A stretch of DNA of 64,000 nucleotides from Robertmurraya sp. FSL R5-0851 (GTDB lineage Bacteria; Bacillota; Bacilli; Bacillales; Cytobacillaceae): positions 3,701,001 to 3,765,000 of the forward strand of contig NZ_JBBOOE010000001.1 of NCBI RefSeq assembly GCF_038002965.1, in the 5' to 3' direction. Of this stretch, positions 27,042 to 36,484 are shown in pieces (positions within the stretch are counted from its first letter, which is position 1; each line of letters begins with the position of its first letter). Made by a program: the position numbers and the translations under genes. The notes beneath the pieces were generated by a model. That model was not told the origin of the DNA. It worked only from the letters and a program-made list of their open reading frames with translations, and made no database searches.

Positions 27042-27080
27042 ACGAGCTGCCACTATAGGTAGCTCTGCTTTTTCTAATCA
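27042..27080 (+). terminator. Intrinsic terminator
   Basis: GAGCTGCC and GGTAGCTC pair around ACTATA and are followed by a T-rich tract. It serves the HxlR-type gene and perhaps the convergent AraC gene. Confidence 0.65.
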
Positions 27081-27788
27081 CTAAGCATGTGATTGTCTAT
27101 CTCGATAATGCCCTGGTGTCATTCCCACATGTCTTTTAAATAACTCCGAGAAGTGGCGATAATTATAATAACCTACTTTTTCACTAACTTCGTTTACCTT
27201 CGCTCCGTTCATTAGCAATTTCTTTGCATGTTCAATTCTCAATTTTGTGACATACTTTATGTATGACTCGCCCATTTGTTCCTTAAATAACACACTAAAA
27301 TAGGTGCTACTCATATTTGAATGATCAGAAACTTCTTGGAGACTAAGCTCTTTATCGTAATTGGATTGAATAAAACGAAGTGCACTCTCAATAGCGATAT
27401 GTTTAGGCTCGACCTGATTATTCTTCACGCATTGAAAAATTTGTTCCATTTGCTGTTGAAACCAATAACATAAATCGATCGTGGAGTGTAGGTTGGCAAC
27501 TTCCATATGCGGCAAATATCCTTTATTCCAAAGACTTTCTTTAGCCACTTCCATACTTAGGTAAATAAGTCTAAGCATTTTTCCTTTTACTACTTCAGGA
27601 TCTAATTTCTGTTCTATCATCGAACAATTAAATTCCTCTATTTTTTGAAAAAAAGTCTCACGTTCAAGCATGCGGAGACTACGTAGAAGTGATTGTTTTC
27701 TTTGTGTAAGTTCCTTTTCCGTTAATACCTTACACTCAAGTTCGAAAGCGGATGCCTTAACCATTACATTTTTCAACTCCTTATCCAT
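27081..27788 (-). CDS. AraC-type regulator, YesN-like without receiver domain
   Basis: The protein has 235 residues. The C-terminal 100 residues form an AraC-type DNA-binding domain: LSLQEVSDHSNMSSTYFSVL and VNEVSEKVGYYNYRHFSELF, then GMTPGHYRD. The N-terminal region starts at what would be the last helix of a response-regulator receiver in YesN proteins (MDKELKNVMVKASAFE) and continues with the usual helical linker. Upstream, the frame meets a stop within three codons and no phosphorylatable Asp domain is seen. It is probably a truncated response regulator, though it could work as a short AraC protein. No partner kinase is present nearby. Confidence 0.75.
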   Translation of the reverse strand: MDKELKNVMVKASAFELECKVLTEKELTQRKQSLLRSLRMLERETFFQKIEEFNCSMIEQKLDPEVVKGKMLRLIYLSMEVAKESLWNKGYLPHMEVANLHSTIDLCYWFQQQMEQIFQCVKNNQVEPKHIAIESALRFIQSNYDKELSLQEVSDHSNMSSTYFSVLFKEQMGESYIKYVTKLRIEHAKKLLMNGAKVNEVSEKVGYYNYRHFSELFKRHVGMTPGHYRDRQSHA

Positions 27789-27987
27789 AGAATTTTACAG
27801 AGATTGAATAGAAACGGGTTAAATCGATTTCTGGAATAGTCAAAATCATTTTGGAGGATAACTACTAGATGTTTATTAAAGAAGAACAGTAGGAGATAGA
27901 TTTCATTTTTCTATACTTTTATTTTACTAAGTTTTTCAAGATTCTGAAAACGCTATCTTTTTGGTTGATGTCTGCTTTTTTTAGGAC

Positions 27988-28033
27988 GAAACCAAAAAAG
28001 AGACCACAACCGTCTAATCGACAGGCTGTGATC
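27988..28033 (-). terminator. Intrinsic terminator after the large GH3 gene
   Basis: CACAGCCTGT and ACGGTTGTG form a stem with a seven-base loop, followed on the minus strand by a run of T. It lies just after the stop at 28046. Confidence 0.7.
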
Positions 28034-28045
28034 CCTTCTTGTGAT

Positions 28046-31000
28046 TTATTTCTTATTGGGTTTACCACCTTCAAAAGATAAACGATCGATTCGAAGATCT
28101 GGTGAATGGAACACGACATATACTGTGTTTGGCCCCTTCGGCAATTTTCCTTCTAGATCAACAGTCACATCTGTGTAGCCCAACTCATTTACAGGAACCC
28201 CTGCATTCTCGATGGTGTATGAGTTCTTTCCTGTTTTCGGTACTTCAAATTCTGCAAAAGGTTCGCTAGTAACAGATCCCGAGTGCAAAGTGATTTTTCC
28301 TCCTGTCACATCGGAAGCAACACTAGCGGTTACTTGTTTTGAACCTGTTAATACTACTTTTGGTAGAGCTACCCATGAACCATTTTGTTTCGATCGAACG
28401 GCATGATATTCTCCAACAACCTTTTCTGCCTTTAAACTTTCAGCTGTTCTTGCTTTGGAGACTTCATGATAAACAACTTCATTTGATGCAAAGGAGTGGT
28501 CGAACACATTAAAAGGCTTATTGGTTGGCAAAGCCGCAAGTGACTCTCCATCAATGGCAATTGTACTTTCTGCTTTCACATCTTCAGAAGAAGATCCCAT
28601 CATCAATACATAGTTTCCTTCCTCTACAAGGAAATCCCCTGCATTTACATCCCAAACGGCTAAGTCCTTTGGATCGACCTTGAGTGTAACCTTCTTTGTC
28701 TCACCAGCTTGCAAAGATACTTTCTCAAAAGCTACGAGTTGCTTTTGAGGAGCATATTCCCCGTAAGCAGATTTATTATTTTTGGCATACAGCTGAACAA
28801 CCTCAGAAGTATTCACTTTACCTTCATTTTTCACCTGTACGGATACTTCAAAAGAAGACTGATCGCTAGCCTTTTTTGGCGCTTTAAAGCCACTATACGT
28901 AAAGTTACTATATGATAATCCGTAACCAAATGGGTATGTGACTGGAGCTTTTGTGTACATATAGGTTAATTCTTGTTCAATCGGATCGGCATTTGTCATA
29001 TCTAGTGTAAATCTTGGATCAATATCCTCCATTGTTATGCTTGTATTTCCTTCTGGAATGGAATACTTACTGATTTCTGGGAAGCTAGACATATCTGCAT
29101 ACCATGTAGAAGAAAGACGACCTGTTGGAGCATAGTCCCCGTATAGTACTTGAGCCAATGCATGTGAATCATACTGACCTCCATATGGTTGATAAACAAT
29201 GGCTGATACGTTCGGGTTATTTTGAATAGGTTCCATTCCGACTGGGAAGCTAGACTTAACAACAACAACCGTCTTTTTCCCTTCCGCAGCAAAAGCAGCC
29301 GACACTTTCTCAACCAACTCGTAATCCGCATCTCCCATATTTAAGTCAGAGCGGTCATTTCCTTCTCCCGCACTATGGCGTGGAATGGCACCTACAAACA
29401 CAACAGCATAGTCATCCGTTTTCGCACGATTGACCGCTTCGGCTCCTACCTCTTTTACCACTGTTTGTTCAAACTTCACATCATCATTTCGATTAGTTAC
29501 ATTTTCAGCGTTTCCAATGGTTGATGATGCAGTTTTTAATTTTCCATCAGAGTCTGTTGTAATCACTCTTCCATTTGAATAATACCAGTTGGTGAAATCA
29601 CCTGAGAATCCTGTTCTGTATCCACTTGCCACAAGGGATACGGTCTGATCTGCATTTTCCTCCACTCGGATGGTTGGTGGAATCGCACTTGTATTTCCTA
29701 ACATTTGGGCAAGATCCCAGTCATTATTGGTTAAGTTTAATGCCGTTGCATTTGTATTTTCAACAGATGCATTAGCAGCTGTAGGTGACGTTAACCATTT
29801 TCCGTTTAATACCGAACGTAGGCTATACCCTTTTTGGCCCCAATCATACACTTCAAATAATTGAGCAGGGTTATTCCTATCTAATGGTTCAGTTGTAGTT
29901 ACAAGCTGAGAGCCCTTTGTTACATCAGCTGCACTCTCGTCGGCTGTAACTGTCTGTCCGTTAAGCTTTGATTTTAATGACACTACTTCTACCGCTGGGT
30001 CGTATGAAACATTATTGGAACCATTCGCCTTGATAATGGCTAATAGTGGTGAGATTCCAGAGTTGTCAATGTTTGGTGTTGTTCTTGCTGAGTAGGTGGT
30101 TTTAAACCTTGAATCTGCATACACTCCTGAAACGGACGCCTTCTTGTTTTTCTCTAATGGCAATGCCCCATCATTCTTTAGAAGGACGATACTTTCCTGA
30201 GCAGCCCTTAATGCAATTTCTTGATGTTCAGGAACACTATATGTACCTAGTTCTTCCCTTACATCTTTCGCCTCTTCGGCAAACGGATAGTTCTTCGGAA
30301 TTCCGTTTTCATCAACTTCATTAAAAATACCCACACGTACCATTTGATTCACATGCGGACGAGCTGCATCGATTAAATCCTCTTTTGTCACACCGTATTT
30401 CCCTTTTTCAACTGCGTCAACTACAGCGGCCACATCGTCTAATGCATTTTGAGGATTTGGTCCAGGACGTCCGGCATTCGCATCAGCTAAAATCATTAAG
30501 ATGGTTGCAGCTGTTCGATCTGTTGCATATTGAGTGTCATAACCATTTCCTTGCGCATTTGCTCCAAAAACGTGGGCATCTCCATTAAAATCTGGAGAGC
30601 TGTAAACACCGTATTTAGAATGATTATTAGCATGAATTTGATAAGGTGAAAGGATATTCGGAATTCCATTCGTACGTCCAAATGACGTCATGACCCCTGC
30701 AACAGAACCAGAGCTTAATGCTTTCAAAGGACTTTTCGTCTGATATTCGAAAATAGATCTAGCACCAGCACTATTATTAGCCGTTTGACGGAACCACTGT
30801 GCATTATATACGGAGTAATGCTTCGTCCCAACAGCTGCACGCATCCAAAATCCATCTTCACTCTTTTCTTGATCTGTTCCACTCAGACCTGCTGCCATAT
30901 TATCGATCATCGTAGAAGCCATGTGAACATCTTCAGAAAACCCTTCATCAAAACGACCACTTAACGGATGTATACGCATATCGCTCACAACCGTAAAGGC

Positions 31001-31507
31001 AACAGTCGCAGAAGGATCTGTTCCACCGTGAATATTTGACTCCCCTTGCTTCACTTTTAAGGTACTAATTTTTTCACTTCCTACTACTTTACCAATATCC
31101 GTAAGAAGTTCTTTGTTCCAGGTTTGTCCCATTCCTACTAATGCAGGGAAATCAGTTGATACCCCCTGAACATTATCTGCAGCTGATAGAGCACCAGGAA
31201 TCACCTTGCCTTTATTGGCTCCACCCTGTAAGGTGTAATGGTTTCTTGAACCAGTTGCATAAACGGCCGGTCCTTCTAGACCAGTGTATTCAAAATAAGC
31301 ATCAACATATTCTTCTAGGTGGTCTGGAACTCCGTCAAACAGCGGCATCCCATCAAATACCCCACCCACTTGATGTTTAAATACGATTTTCTCTTCTGCT
31401 TGTTTTTCTGGAGCTTTAAACCCAACCATACTCGCGGTTAACGAAGTAATAAGCAATACGGACAGCGACTTTCTCCCAATTCTGGAAAGACGGGTTTTTT
31501 TCAACAC
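28046..31507 (-). CDS. Secreted family 3 glycoside hydrolase with large insertion and C-terminal module
   Basis: The protein has 1153 residues. A Sec signal peptide (RKSLSVLLITSLTASMVGF) leads to an N-terminal GH3 domain (about 60-420), the (alpha/beta)6 sandwich beginning near PEHQEIALRAAQESIVLLKN (about 430), and an insertion (about 520-680) with FEVYDWGQKGYSLRSVLNGKW that looks like a fascin/beta-trefoil fold. A fibronectin-III-like domain (about 880-990) and a C-terminal CBM6-like module (about 1020-1150) with YTDVTVDLEG and PNTVYVVF follow. The usual nucleophile context (SDW or TDW) is not seen; the segment KYGVYSSPDFNGD sits where it should be. Members hydrolyse beta-glucosides or beta-xylosides. 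A cre site precedes the gene. It has GAGG before the GTG start. Confidence 0.85.
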   Translation of the reverse strand: MLKKTRLSRIGRKSLSVLLITSLTASMVGFKAPEKQAEEKIVFKHQVGGVFDGMPLFDGVPDHLEEYVDAYFEYTGLEGPAVYATGSRNHYTLQGGANKGKVIPGALSAADNVQGVSTDFPALVGMGQTWNKELLTDIGKVVGSEKISTLKVKQGESNIHGGTDPSATVAFTVVSDMRIHPLSGRFDEGFSEDVHMASTMIDNMAAGLSGTDQEKSEDGFWMRAAVGTKHYSVYNAQWFRQTANNSAGARSIFEYQTKSPLKALSSGSVAGVMTSFGRTNGIPNILSPYQIHANNHSKYGVYSSPDFNGDAHVFGANAQGNGYDTQYATDRTAATILMILADANAGRPGPNPQNALDDVAAVVDAVEKGKYGVTKEDLIDAARPHVNQMVRVGIFNEVDENGIPKNYPFAEEAKDVREELGTYSVPEHQEIALRAAQESIVLLKNDGALPLEKNKKASVSGVYADSRFKTTYSARTTPNIDNSGISPLLAIIKANGSNNVSYDPAVEVVSLKSKLNGQTVTADESAADVTKGSQLVTTTEPLDRNNPAQLFEVYDWGQKGYSLRSVLNGKWLTSPTAANASVENTNATALNLTNNDWDLAQMLGNTSAIPPTIRVEENADQTVSLVASGYRTGFSGDFTNWYYSNGRVITTDSDGKLKTASSTIGNAENVTNRNDDVKFEQTVVKEVGAEAVNRAKTDDYAVVFVGAIPRHSAGEGNDRSDLNMGDADYELVEKVSAAFAAEGKKTVVVVKSSFPVGMEPIQNNPNVSAIVYQPYGGQYDSHALAQVLYGDYAPTGRLSSTWYADMSSFPEISKYSIPEGNTSITMEDIDPRFTLDMTNADPIEQELTYMYTKAPVTYPFGYGLSYSNFTYSGFKAPKKASDQSSFEVSVQVKNEGKVNTSEVVQLYAKNNKSAYGEYAPQKQLVAFEKVSLQAGETKKVTLKVDPKDLAVWDVNAGDFLVEEGNYVLMMGSSSEDVKAESTIAIDGESLAALPTNKPFNVFDHSFASNEVVYHEVSKARTAESLKAEKVVGEYHAVRSKQNGSWVALPKVVLTGSKQVTASVASDVTGGKITLHSGSVTSEPFAEFEVPKTGKNSYTIENAGVPVNELGYTDVTVDLEGKLPKGPNTVYVVFHSPDLRIDRLSFEGGKPNKK

Positions 31508-31527
31508 AGCACATCCTCTCAGATATT

Positions 31528-31541
31528 TTTAAGCGCTTTCA
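31528..31541 (-). promoter_or_regulatory. cre-like CcpA site upstream of the large GH3 gene
   Basis: On the minus strand the bases read TGAAAGCGCTTAAA, a good cre match, 20 bp upstream of the start. Repression by CcpA when preferred sugars are present is likely. Confidence 0.6.
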
Positions 31542-31769
31542 TACTTGGAGGGACCGGTCTCCTATAAAAATAGTTTAATCTCTATCTACCATTCAACGAT
31601 AGTGAGTGATTTTTACAATTGTGTACACATTTTTAAGACAGAGTAAAGTGGATTCATTTTATTTATCATCCTTGATAGGTTTTTCCTAATTTTTACTATG
31701 TTAGATGAACAGTATACTTAAAGTATGTCTTAGACCACAGTGATGTTTTTTTAGATCGAGGTGATTGGG

Positions 31770-32921
31770 TTGGTTTTAAGAATTGTATTTATCATTACAT
31801 TAGGATTTCAGACCGTTATTAATATGACGAGACCTGTCATCACGTTATATGCCTCAGAGCTTGGAGCATCTCCTCTTGAAATAGGGATCCTTACGTCAGC
31901 CTTTGCCTTGTTTCCACTCCTATTTGCGATTCAAGCTGGTAAACTAGCGGATAAACTCGGAGATCGCATTCCTGTTTTTATCGGATTATTTTCCATTATT
32001 GTGGGAATGGCTATTCCGCTTACTTTTCCAAGCATGTGGGCCTTGTTTGTGAGCCAGTTTTTTGTAGGAATCGGAAGTGTATTTATCCCTGTTTCCTTAC
32101 AGAATGTGCTTGGAAATAGTGCAACAAAGGAGAATCGGGACCACTACTTTAGTATGCTTGGCATGGCAGTAGCAACTGGTGCATTAATTGGGCCTATTAT
32201 CGGGGGATTTGTTACAGAGCATATATCTTATTCGTTTTCTTTTCTGCTTTCCATAATTATTGGGCTCGTCCCAGTGATTTTCACTTTTTTCCTGCCAGTC
32301 ATGAAAAGGCAAGGTTCTGCTAATCATTATGGAATGCTATCTTCTATCAAGCTATTACAAAATCCATTATTACAAAAAGCCTTATTTTCAAGTGCGCTAG
32401 TATTGTACTCAAGAGATATTTTTGTTGCGTATTTTCCTTTGTATGCGAAAAGCTTCCATATGTCTGACTCGACCATCGGAATCATTATAGCTGTCCAAGG
32501 ATTAGCGATGATTGTTGTACGGGTGTTTCTACCAAAATTAATTGAAGGAATGGGTAGGGACAGGGTTCTTCTTACTTCTATCATTGTTGCTGGAACCTCC
32601 TTCCTACTAATGCCTTTTTCAGAGAATGTGATTTTCATGGGTATTTTGAGCTCCCTTATGGGATTGGGGTTGGGTTGTGGTCAACCACTCTCCATGACGA
32701 CGACGTATAATGCATCCCCTAAATCAAGGACCGGAGAAGTTCTCGGGCTACGATTAACAACGAATCGCTTATCACAGCTGATTGCTCCTCTATTATTTGG
32801 AGTGATTGGTGCCTCGGCTGGTATCATGTCTGTGTTTTTGGTTAGTGGGGTTTTCTTAGTTTCGGGGACATTTTGGATACGACAGGAGAAGGTAAAGCTT
32901 TCAGAGGTAAAAGAAAATTAA
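31770..32921 (+). CDS. MFS transporter
   Basis: This major facilitator superfamily protein of 383 residues has about 12 hydrophobic segments. The signature between helices 2 and 3 is GKLADKLGDRIPVFIG, and helix 5 has the antiporter-like MAVATGALIGPIIGGF. It is a drug-proton or sugar efflux-type carrier; the substrate cannot be told. TTG at 31770 is preferred because GAGGTGA is at normal distance; an in-frame GTG at 31761 overlaps that site. It is divergent from the large GH3 gene, with no evidence of a shared operon. Confidence 0.82.
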   Translation: MVLRIVFIITLGFQTVINMTRPVITLYASELGASPLEIGILTSAFALFPLLFAIQAGKLADKLGDRIPVFIGLFSIIVGMAIPLTFPSMWALFVSQFFVGIGSVFIPVSLQNVLGNSATKENRDHYFSMLGMAVATGALIGPIIGGFVTEHISYSFSFLLSIIIGLVPVIFTFFLPVMKRQGSANHYGMLSSIKLLQNPLLQKALFSSALVLYSRDIFVAYFPLYAKSFHMSDSTIGIIIAVQGLAMIVVRVFLPKLIEGMGRDRVLLTSIIVAGTSFLLMPFSENVIFMGILSSLMGLGLGCGQPLSMTTTYNASPKSRTGEVLGLRLTTNRLSQLIAPLLFGVIGASAGIMSVFLVSGVFLVSGTFWIRQEKVKLSEVKEN

Positions 32922-33072
32922 ACAGATAAAGCAGACACTGTATTGTTAAAGAGTTCCGTTTTGAAGTGCTTTTCTTAAAATACGTACGAAATGACAGAAT
33001 GGTATCTAATATTTACGAGGCAGATCATAATTGGTGAGTTTCTTTATTATGAATACAAAAACAAAATTTATT

Positions 33073-33128
33073 TAAAACCTCACTTACCTGTGATACGGTT
33101 CACCCTAATGCATCAAAATGAGGTTTTT
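33073..33128 (+). terminator. Intrinsic terminator-like hairpin
   Basis: AAAACCTCA and TGAGGTTTT pair around a loop of about 37 bases, followed by T. It could end the MFS transcript. Confidence 0.5.
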
Positions 33129-33203
33129 CGTGGATTTTTAGATTAAACTCACACCTTTATAAAGTAAGATGTTTTGTCCTTAATCGTGTAACTAGCAAAA
33201 GTA

Positions 33204-33490
33204 AAACTAAGCGGAGAATTTCCGGTTAGTTGCAGAATGGAGCCTTGTTTTGGGGTAAATAAGGGGAGTTTTTCCGCTAAAGCAAAGCAAAATCTCCTAT
33301 TTTCGTATTTTTCGAGCCAATAGGCGGAATCTCTCCGTCTATTTAAGCCTTTTTTAAAAAGAATTTCTAATTAAGCGGAATTTCTCCGTCTATTGATCAG
33401 CTCGAATTCTTAATCTGATCCCCAACCGATAAGTGCGGGACCCTCTTGAACCTAGATGTGGAAAACAGCAACTTTTTATCGACCGCTTAT
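33204..33490. repeat. Dispersed intergenic repeat, copy C
   Basis: This block parallels copy B (18549-18835) from TAAGCGGA through AATAGGCGGAATC, AATTAAGCGGAATTTCTCCG and the tail AAGTGCGGGACCCTCTTGA to TTTATCGACC. Copies B and C keep the same order and orientation, with small indels. Confidence 0.8.
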
Positions 33491-33915
33491 CAAGATCAAT
33501 AAAATCGGTACTCAAAACGGTACTGCAAATGACATAAGTTTTGATCCTCTTTTTAATTGTACAATACTTATTGTCTGGCTTAATAATGAGTCAATTGCTA
33601 GGTCAATTGTAGAAACGCTAATAAATATAAGAAAGACGTATCCCAATTCTTGTTTATTTTAATTAGAAAGTACCCGAAAACGGAACCCTTTACTGTATTG
33701 TGCTCTGCTTATTTTCATTTACTTGAAACTCAAAAAGAAATTCCCCATATTATCTTAGTTTTCGGTAAAAATAAGACGATGACTCTGTCGATTAAAAGTG
33801 AACGTTGTCGTATGGCCATTTTCAGTAGTTTTTGCCTTGAAAAATTACTAGTAATACTAAAATAATCCTTTTTAAAATCTCTGAAAATTCACACTTTAAT
33901 TGGTAAAATCGTTTA

Positions 33916-33929
33916 CGGAAGCGTTACCA
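33916..33929 (+). promoter_or_regulatory. cre-like CcpA site upstream of the second GH3 gene
   Basis: CGGAAGCGTTACCA resembles cre with one mismatch in the first base. It sits within a larger dyad, TGGTAA..TTACCA (33901-33929), about 38 bp before the start. Confidence 0.5.
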
Positions 33930-33966
33930 AAAATGATTTAGCGCCATTTTATGGGGGGGATAAAAG

Positions 33967-36350
33967 ATGTTAAAAAAGATGAAGAAACGAAGAAGACAAT
34001 TAACTTCCATTGCACTAGCAACAGGTATTGCTTTATCCGGATTAAGTTTTCAAACAGCGTATTTGCTGCAGAGCAAGGAGCTCCGAAGACGGAACAAATA
34101 AACCAAAACGAGGTGCCACAATTAGTAGACAAAGCCTCCATTGATGCTGTTATCGCGGCTATGACCGTAGAGGAAAAAGCTAAACTTGTCGTAGGGGTGG
34201 GCATGCCTGGAATGACAATACCGAAACTTCCGGTTCAAGGTGCGGTTGGAGGAACGCCTGCGATTGAAAGATTAGGAATTCCTGCCATGTATTATGCGGA
34301 TGGACCGGCTGGATTGAGAATTAGTCCAACACGTCCTGGAGAGTCAAAAACGTATTATACCACTGCTTTTCCAATTGCTACCTCGTTAGCATCCACCTGG
34401 GATACGAATGTGGTAAATAAGGTTGGCCAAGCGCAAGGGAATGAAGTAAAGGAATATGGTGTCGATGTATTGCTAGCACCTGCTCTAAACCTTCACCGTA
34501 ACATATTAACTGGAAGAAACTTCGAATATTTTTCTGAAGATCCGTTGATTTCAGGTAAGATGACTGCTGCTTTGGTAAATGGGGTCCAATCAAATGGAGT
34601 AGGTGCTACCATCAAGCACTTTGCAGCCAATAATCAGGAAACCAATCGTTTTACCATTGATACAATCGTCTCAGAAAGAGCTTTAAGAGAGTTATATTTG
34701 AAAGGCTTTGAGATTGCTGTAAAGGAATCTCATCCGAAGGCTGTTATGAGTTCCTATAATCTGATAAATGGTACACCGGCTTCACAGAACGAAGAATTGC
34801 TGACAACTGTCTTAAGAGGAGACTGGGGCTACGATGGCTATGTGATGACTGACTGGTTTGCTGGAACTGATCCTGTTGCCCAAATGAGAGCAGGAAATGA
34901 TCAAATTATGCCTGGTTTCCCTCAAAGCTCCGAACAAATTGCTAATGCTGTAAAAGACGGAAGCTTAGACGAAAAGCTATTGGATCGAAATGTGAAGAAC
35001 ATCTTAAACTTCGTCGTCGAATCTCCTAGTTTTAAAAACTATAACCATTCTGACAATCCAGACCTGCAAGCACATGCTAAAGTGGCTCGTCAGGCGGCAG
35101 CAGATGGAATGGTTTTATTAAAGAATGATCAAAAGGCACTTCCACTTAAGAAAGAAAACAAAGTGGCGCTATTTGGTACCGCACAGATTGAAACGGTGAA
35201 AGGTGGAACGGGTAGTGGAGATGTAAACGCAGCCTATACCGTGTCTATTGTAGACGGATTAAAGCATGCAGGATATTCACTCCATGAAGACCTTGTGAAT
35301 CAATATAGCAACTACATTAGTGAGTTAAGACAAATGGAACAATACAAAATTAAGCCGAGCCCATGGGGTGAGGACTTTGGAAAAGAAATACCTGTCATTC
35401 CTGAGATGGTGTTAGATACAAACCAGATTGAAACAATCGAGGGTGAATCCGATATTGGTGTCATTGTGATTGGAAGAAATTCTGGTGAAGGTGTGGATCG
35501 TCAAAATGTAAAAGGTGATTACCTTCTAACAGATACGGAAAAAGCGATGATTCAAAACGTATCCAAAGCCTATCATGATGCTGGAAAGAAAGTGGCGGTT
35601 GTTCTGAATATCGGTGGACCTGTCGAAGTAGCAAGTTGGAGAGATCAAGTAGATTCCATCCTTCTAGCATGGCAACCAGGACAGGAAGCAGGAGATGCGG
35701 TAGCCGATGTATTATCTGGAGCAGTGAATCCTTCAGGAAAGCTAGCAACCACCTTCCCTGTGAAATATGAGGATGTTCCTTCTTCTGAAAACTTCCCTGG
35801 AACACCAGCAGAGAACCCTACTCAGGTTGTGTATGAAGAAGACATTTATGTTGGTTATCGCTATTACTCAACCTTTGATGTCAAACCTGCCTATGAATTT
35901 GGATATGGGTTGTCTTATACAAACTTTGATTACAGTAATATTCGAGTGAATCAGGGAGGTAAATTCAAAGATCAAATTACCGTATTTGCTAATATAAAGA
36001 ATACAGGGAAAGTCTCTGGTAAAGAAGCGGTTCAAGTGTATGTCTCTGCCCCGGATGGTAAGCTAGAAAAACCTGAAATTGAATTAAAGGCATTCGGAAA
36101 AACAAAAGAATTAAAGCCAAATCAAACTGAACTATTAAAGTTTAATTTGAATGCGAAGGACCTCGCTTCCTTTGATGAAGAGAAAAATCAATGGATCGTA
36201 GAAAAAGGCGTTTACACAGTGAAGGTCGGTGCTTCTTCAGAGAATATTAAAGGGACAGCAACATTCAAAGTCGATAAAGATATTATTGTAGAAGAAGTGA
36301 GTAATTCGTTAGTGCCAGAGGTTGAAATTGATAGACTAAGTAAAAAGTAA
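33967..36350 (+). CDS. Family 3 glycoside hydrolase (beta-glucosidase) with frameshift in signal peptide
   Basis: The ATG at 33967, after a G-rich binding site, starts a perfect Sec signal (MLKKMKKRRRQLTSIALATG, then IALSGLSFQTA) in one frame. The mature protein (VFAAEQGAPKTEQ) continues in the next frame. Adding one G near 34054-34056 (GCG to GCGG) joins them. The mature part has the GH3 N-terminal barrel with the catalytic nucleophile Asp in YDGYVMTDWFAG (codon at 34851-34853), KHFAANNQETNR, the C-terminal sandwich (LKNDQKALPL), and a fibronectin-III-like domain at the end. It is a classic beta-glucosidase/xylosidase layout of about 790 residues. The lesion would leave the enzyme unsecreted or untranslated; a sequencing error is possible. 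Confidence 0.88.
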
Positions 36351-36357
36351 GGGACAA

Positions 36358-36392
36358 ACGCCAATATCGAATCAGGATATTGGCGTTTTTTA
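36358..36392 (+). terminator. Intrinsic terminator after the second GH3 gene
   Basis: ACGCCAATATC and GATATTGGCGT form a strong stem followed by six T. Confidence 0.85.
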
Positions 36393-36484
36393 TTGGTCCT
36401 GACATAAGAAGAGATTCTTATATTCTTTTGGTGTTAAGGACATTTACTTTTTAAATTCCTCAAGGAGGGATTTTAACGTTTTTA

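Larger units (their letters stand above)
32922..33966. other. Intergenic region of about 1 kb
   Basis: The region contains a terminator-like hairpin (33073-33128), dispersed repeat copy C (33204-33490) and the GH3 promoter with a cre-like site. Two short open frames at 33456-33662 and 33650-33865 have no recognisable domain or binding site and are not called as genes. Confidence 0.6.

Noticed and set aside
33456..33865. Two overlapping short frames after repeat copy C
   Set aside because: They have no ribosome binding site, no recognised domain, and the first starts within the repeat.
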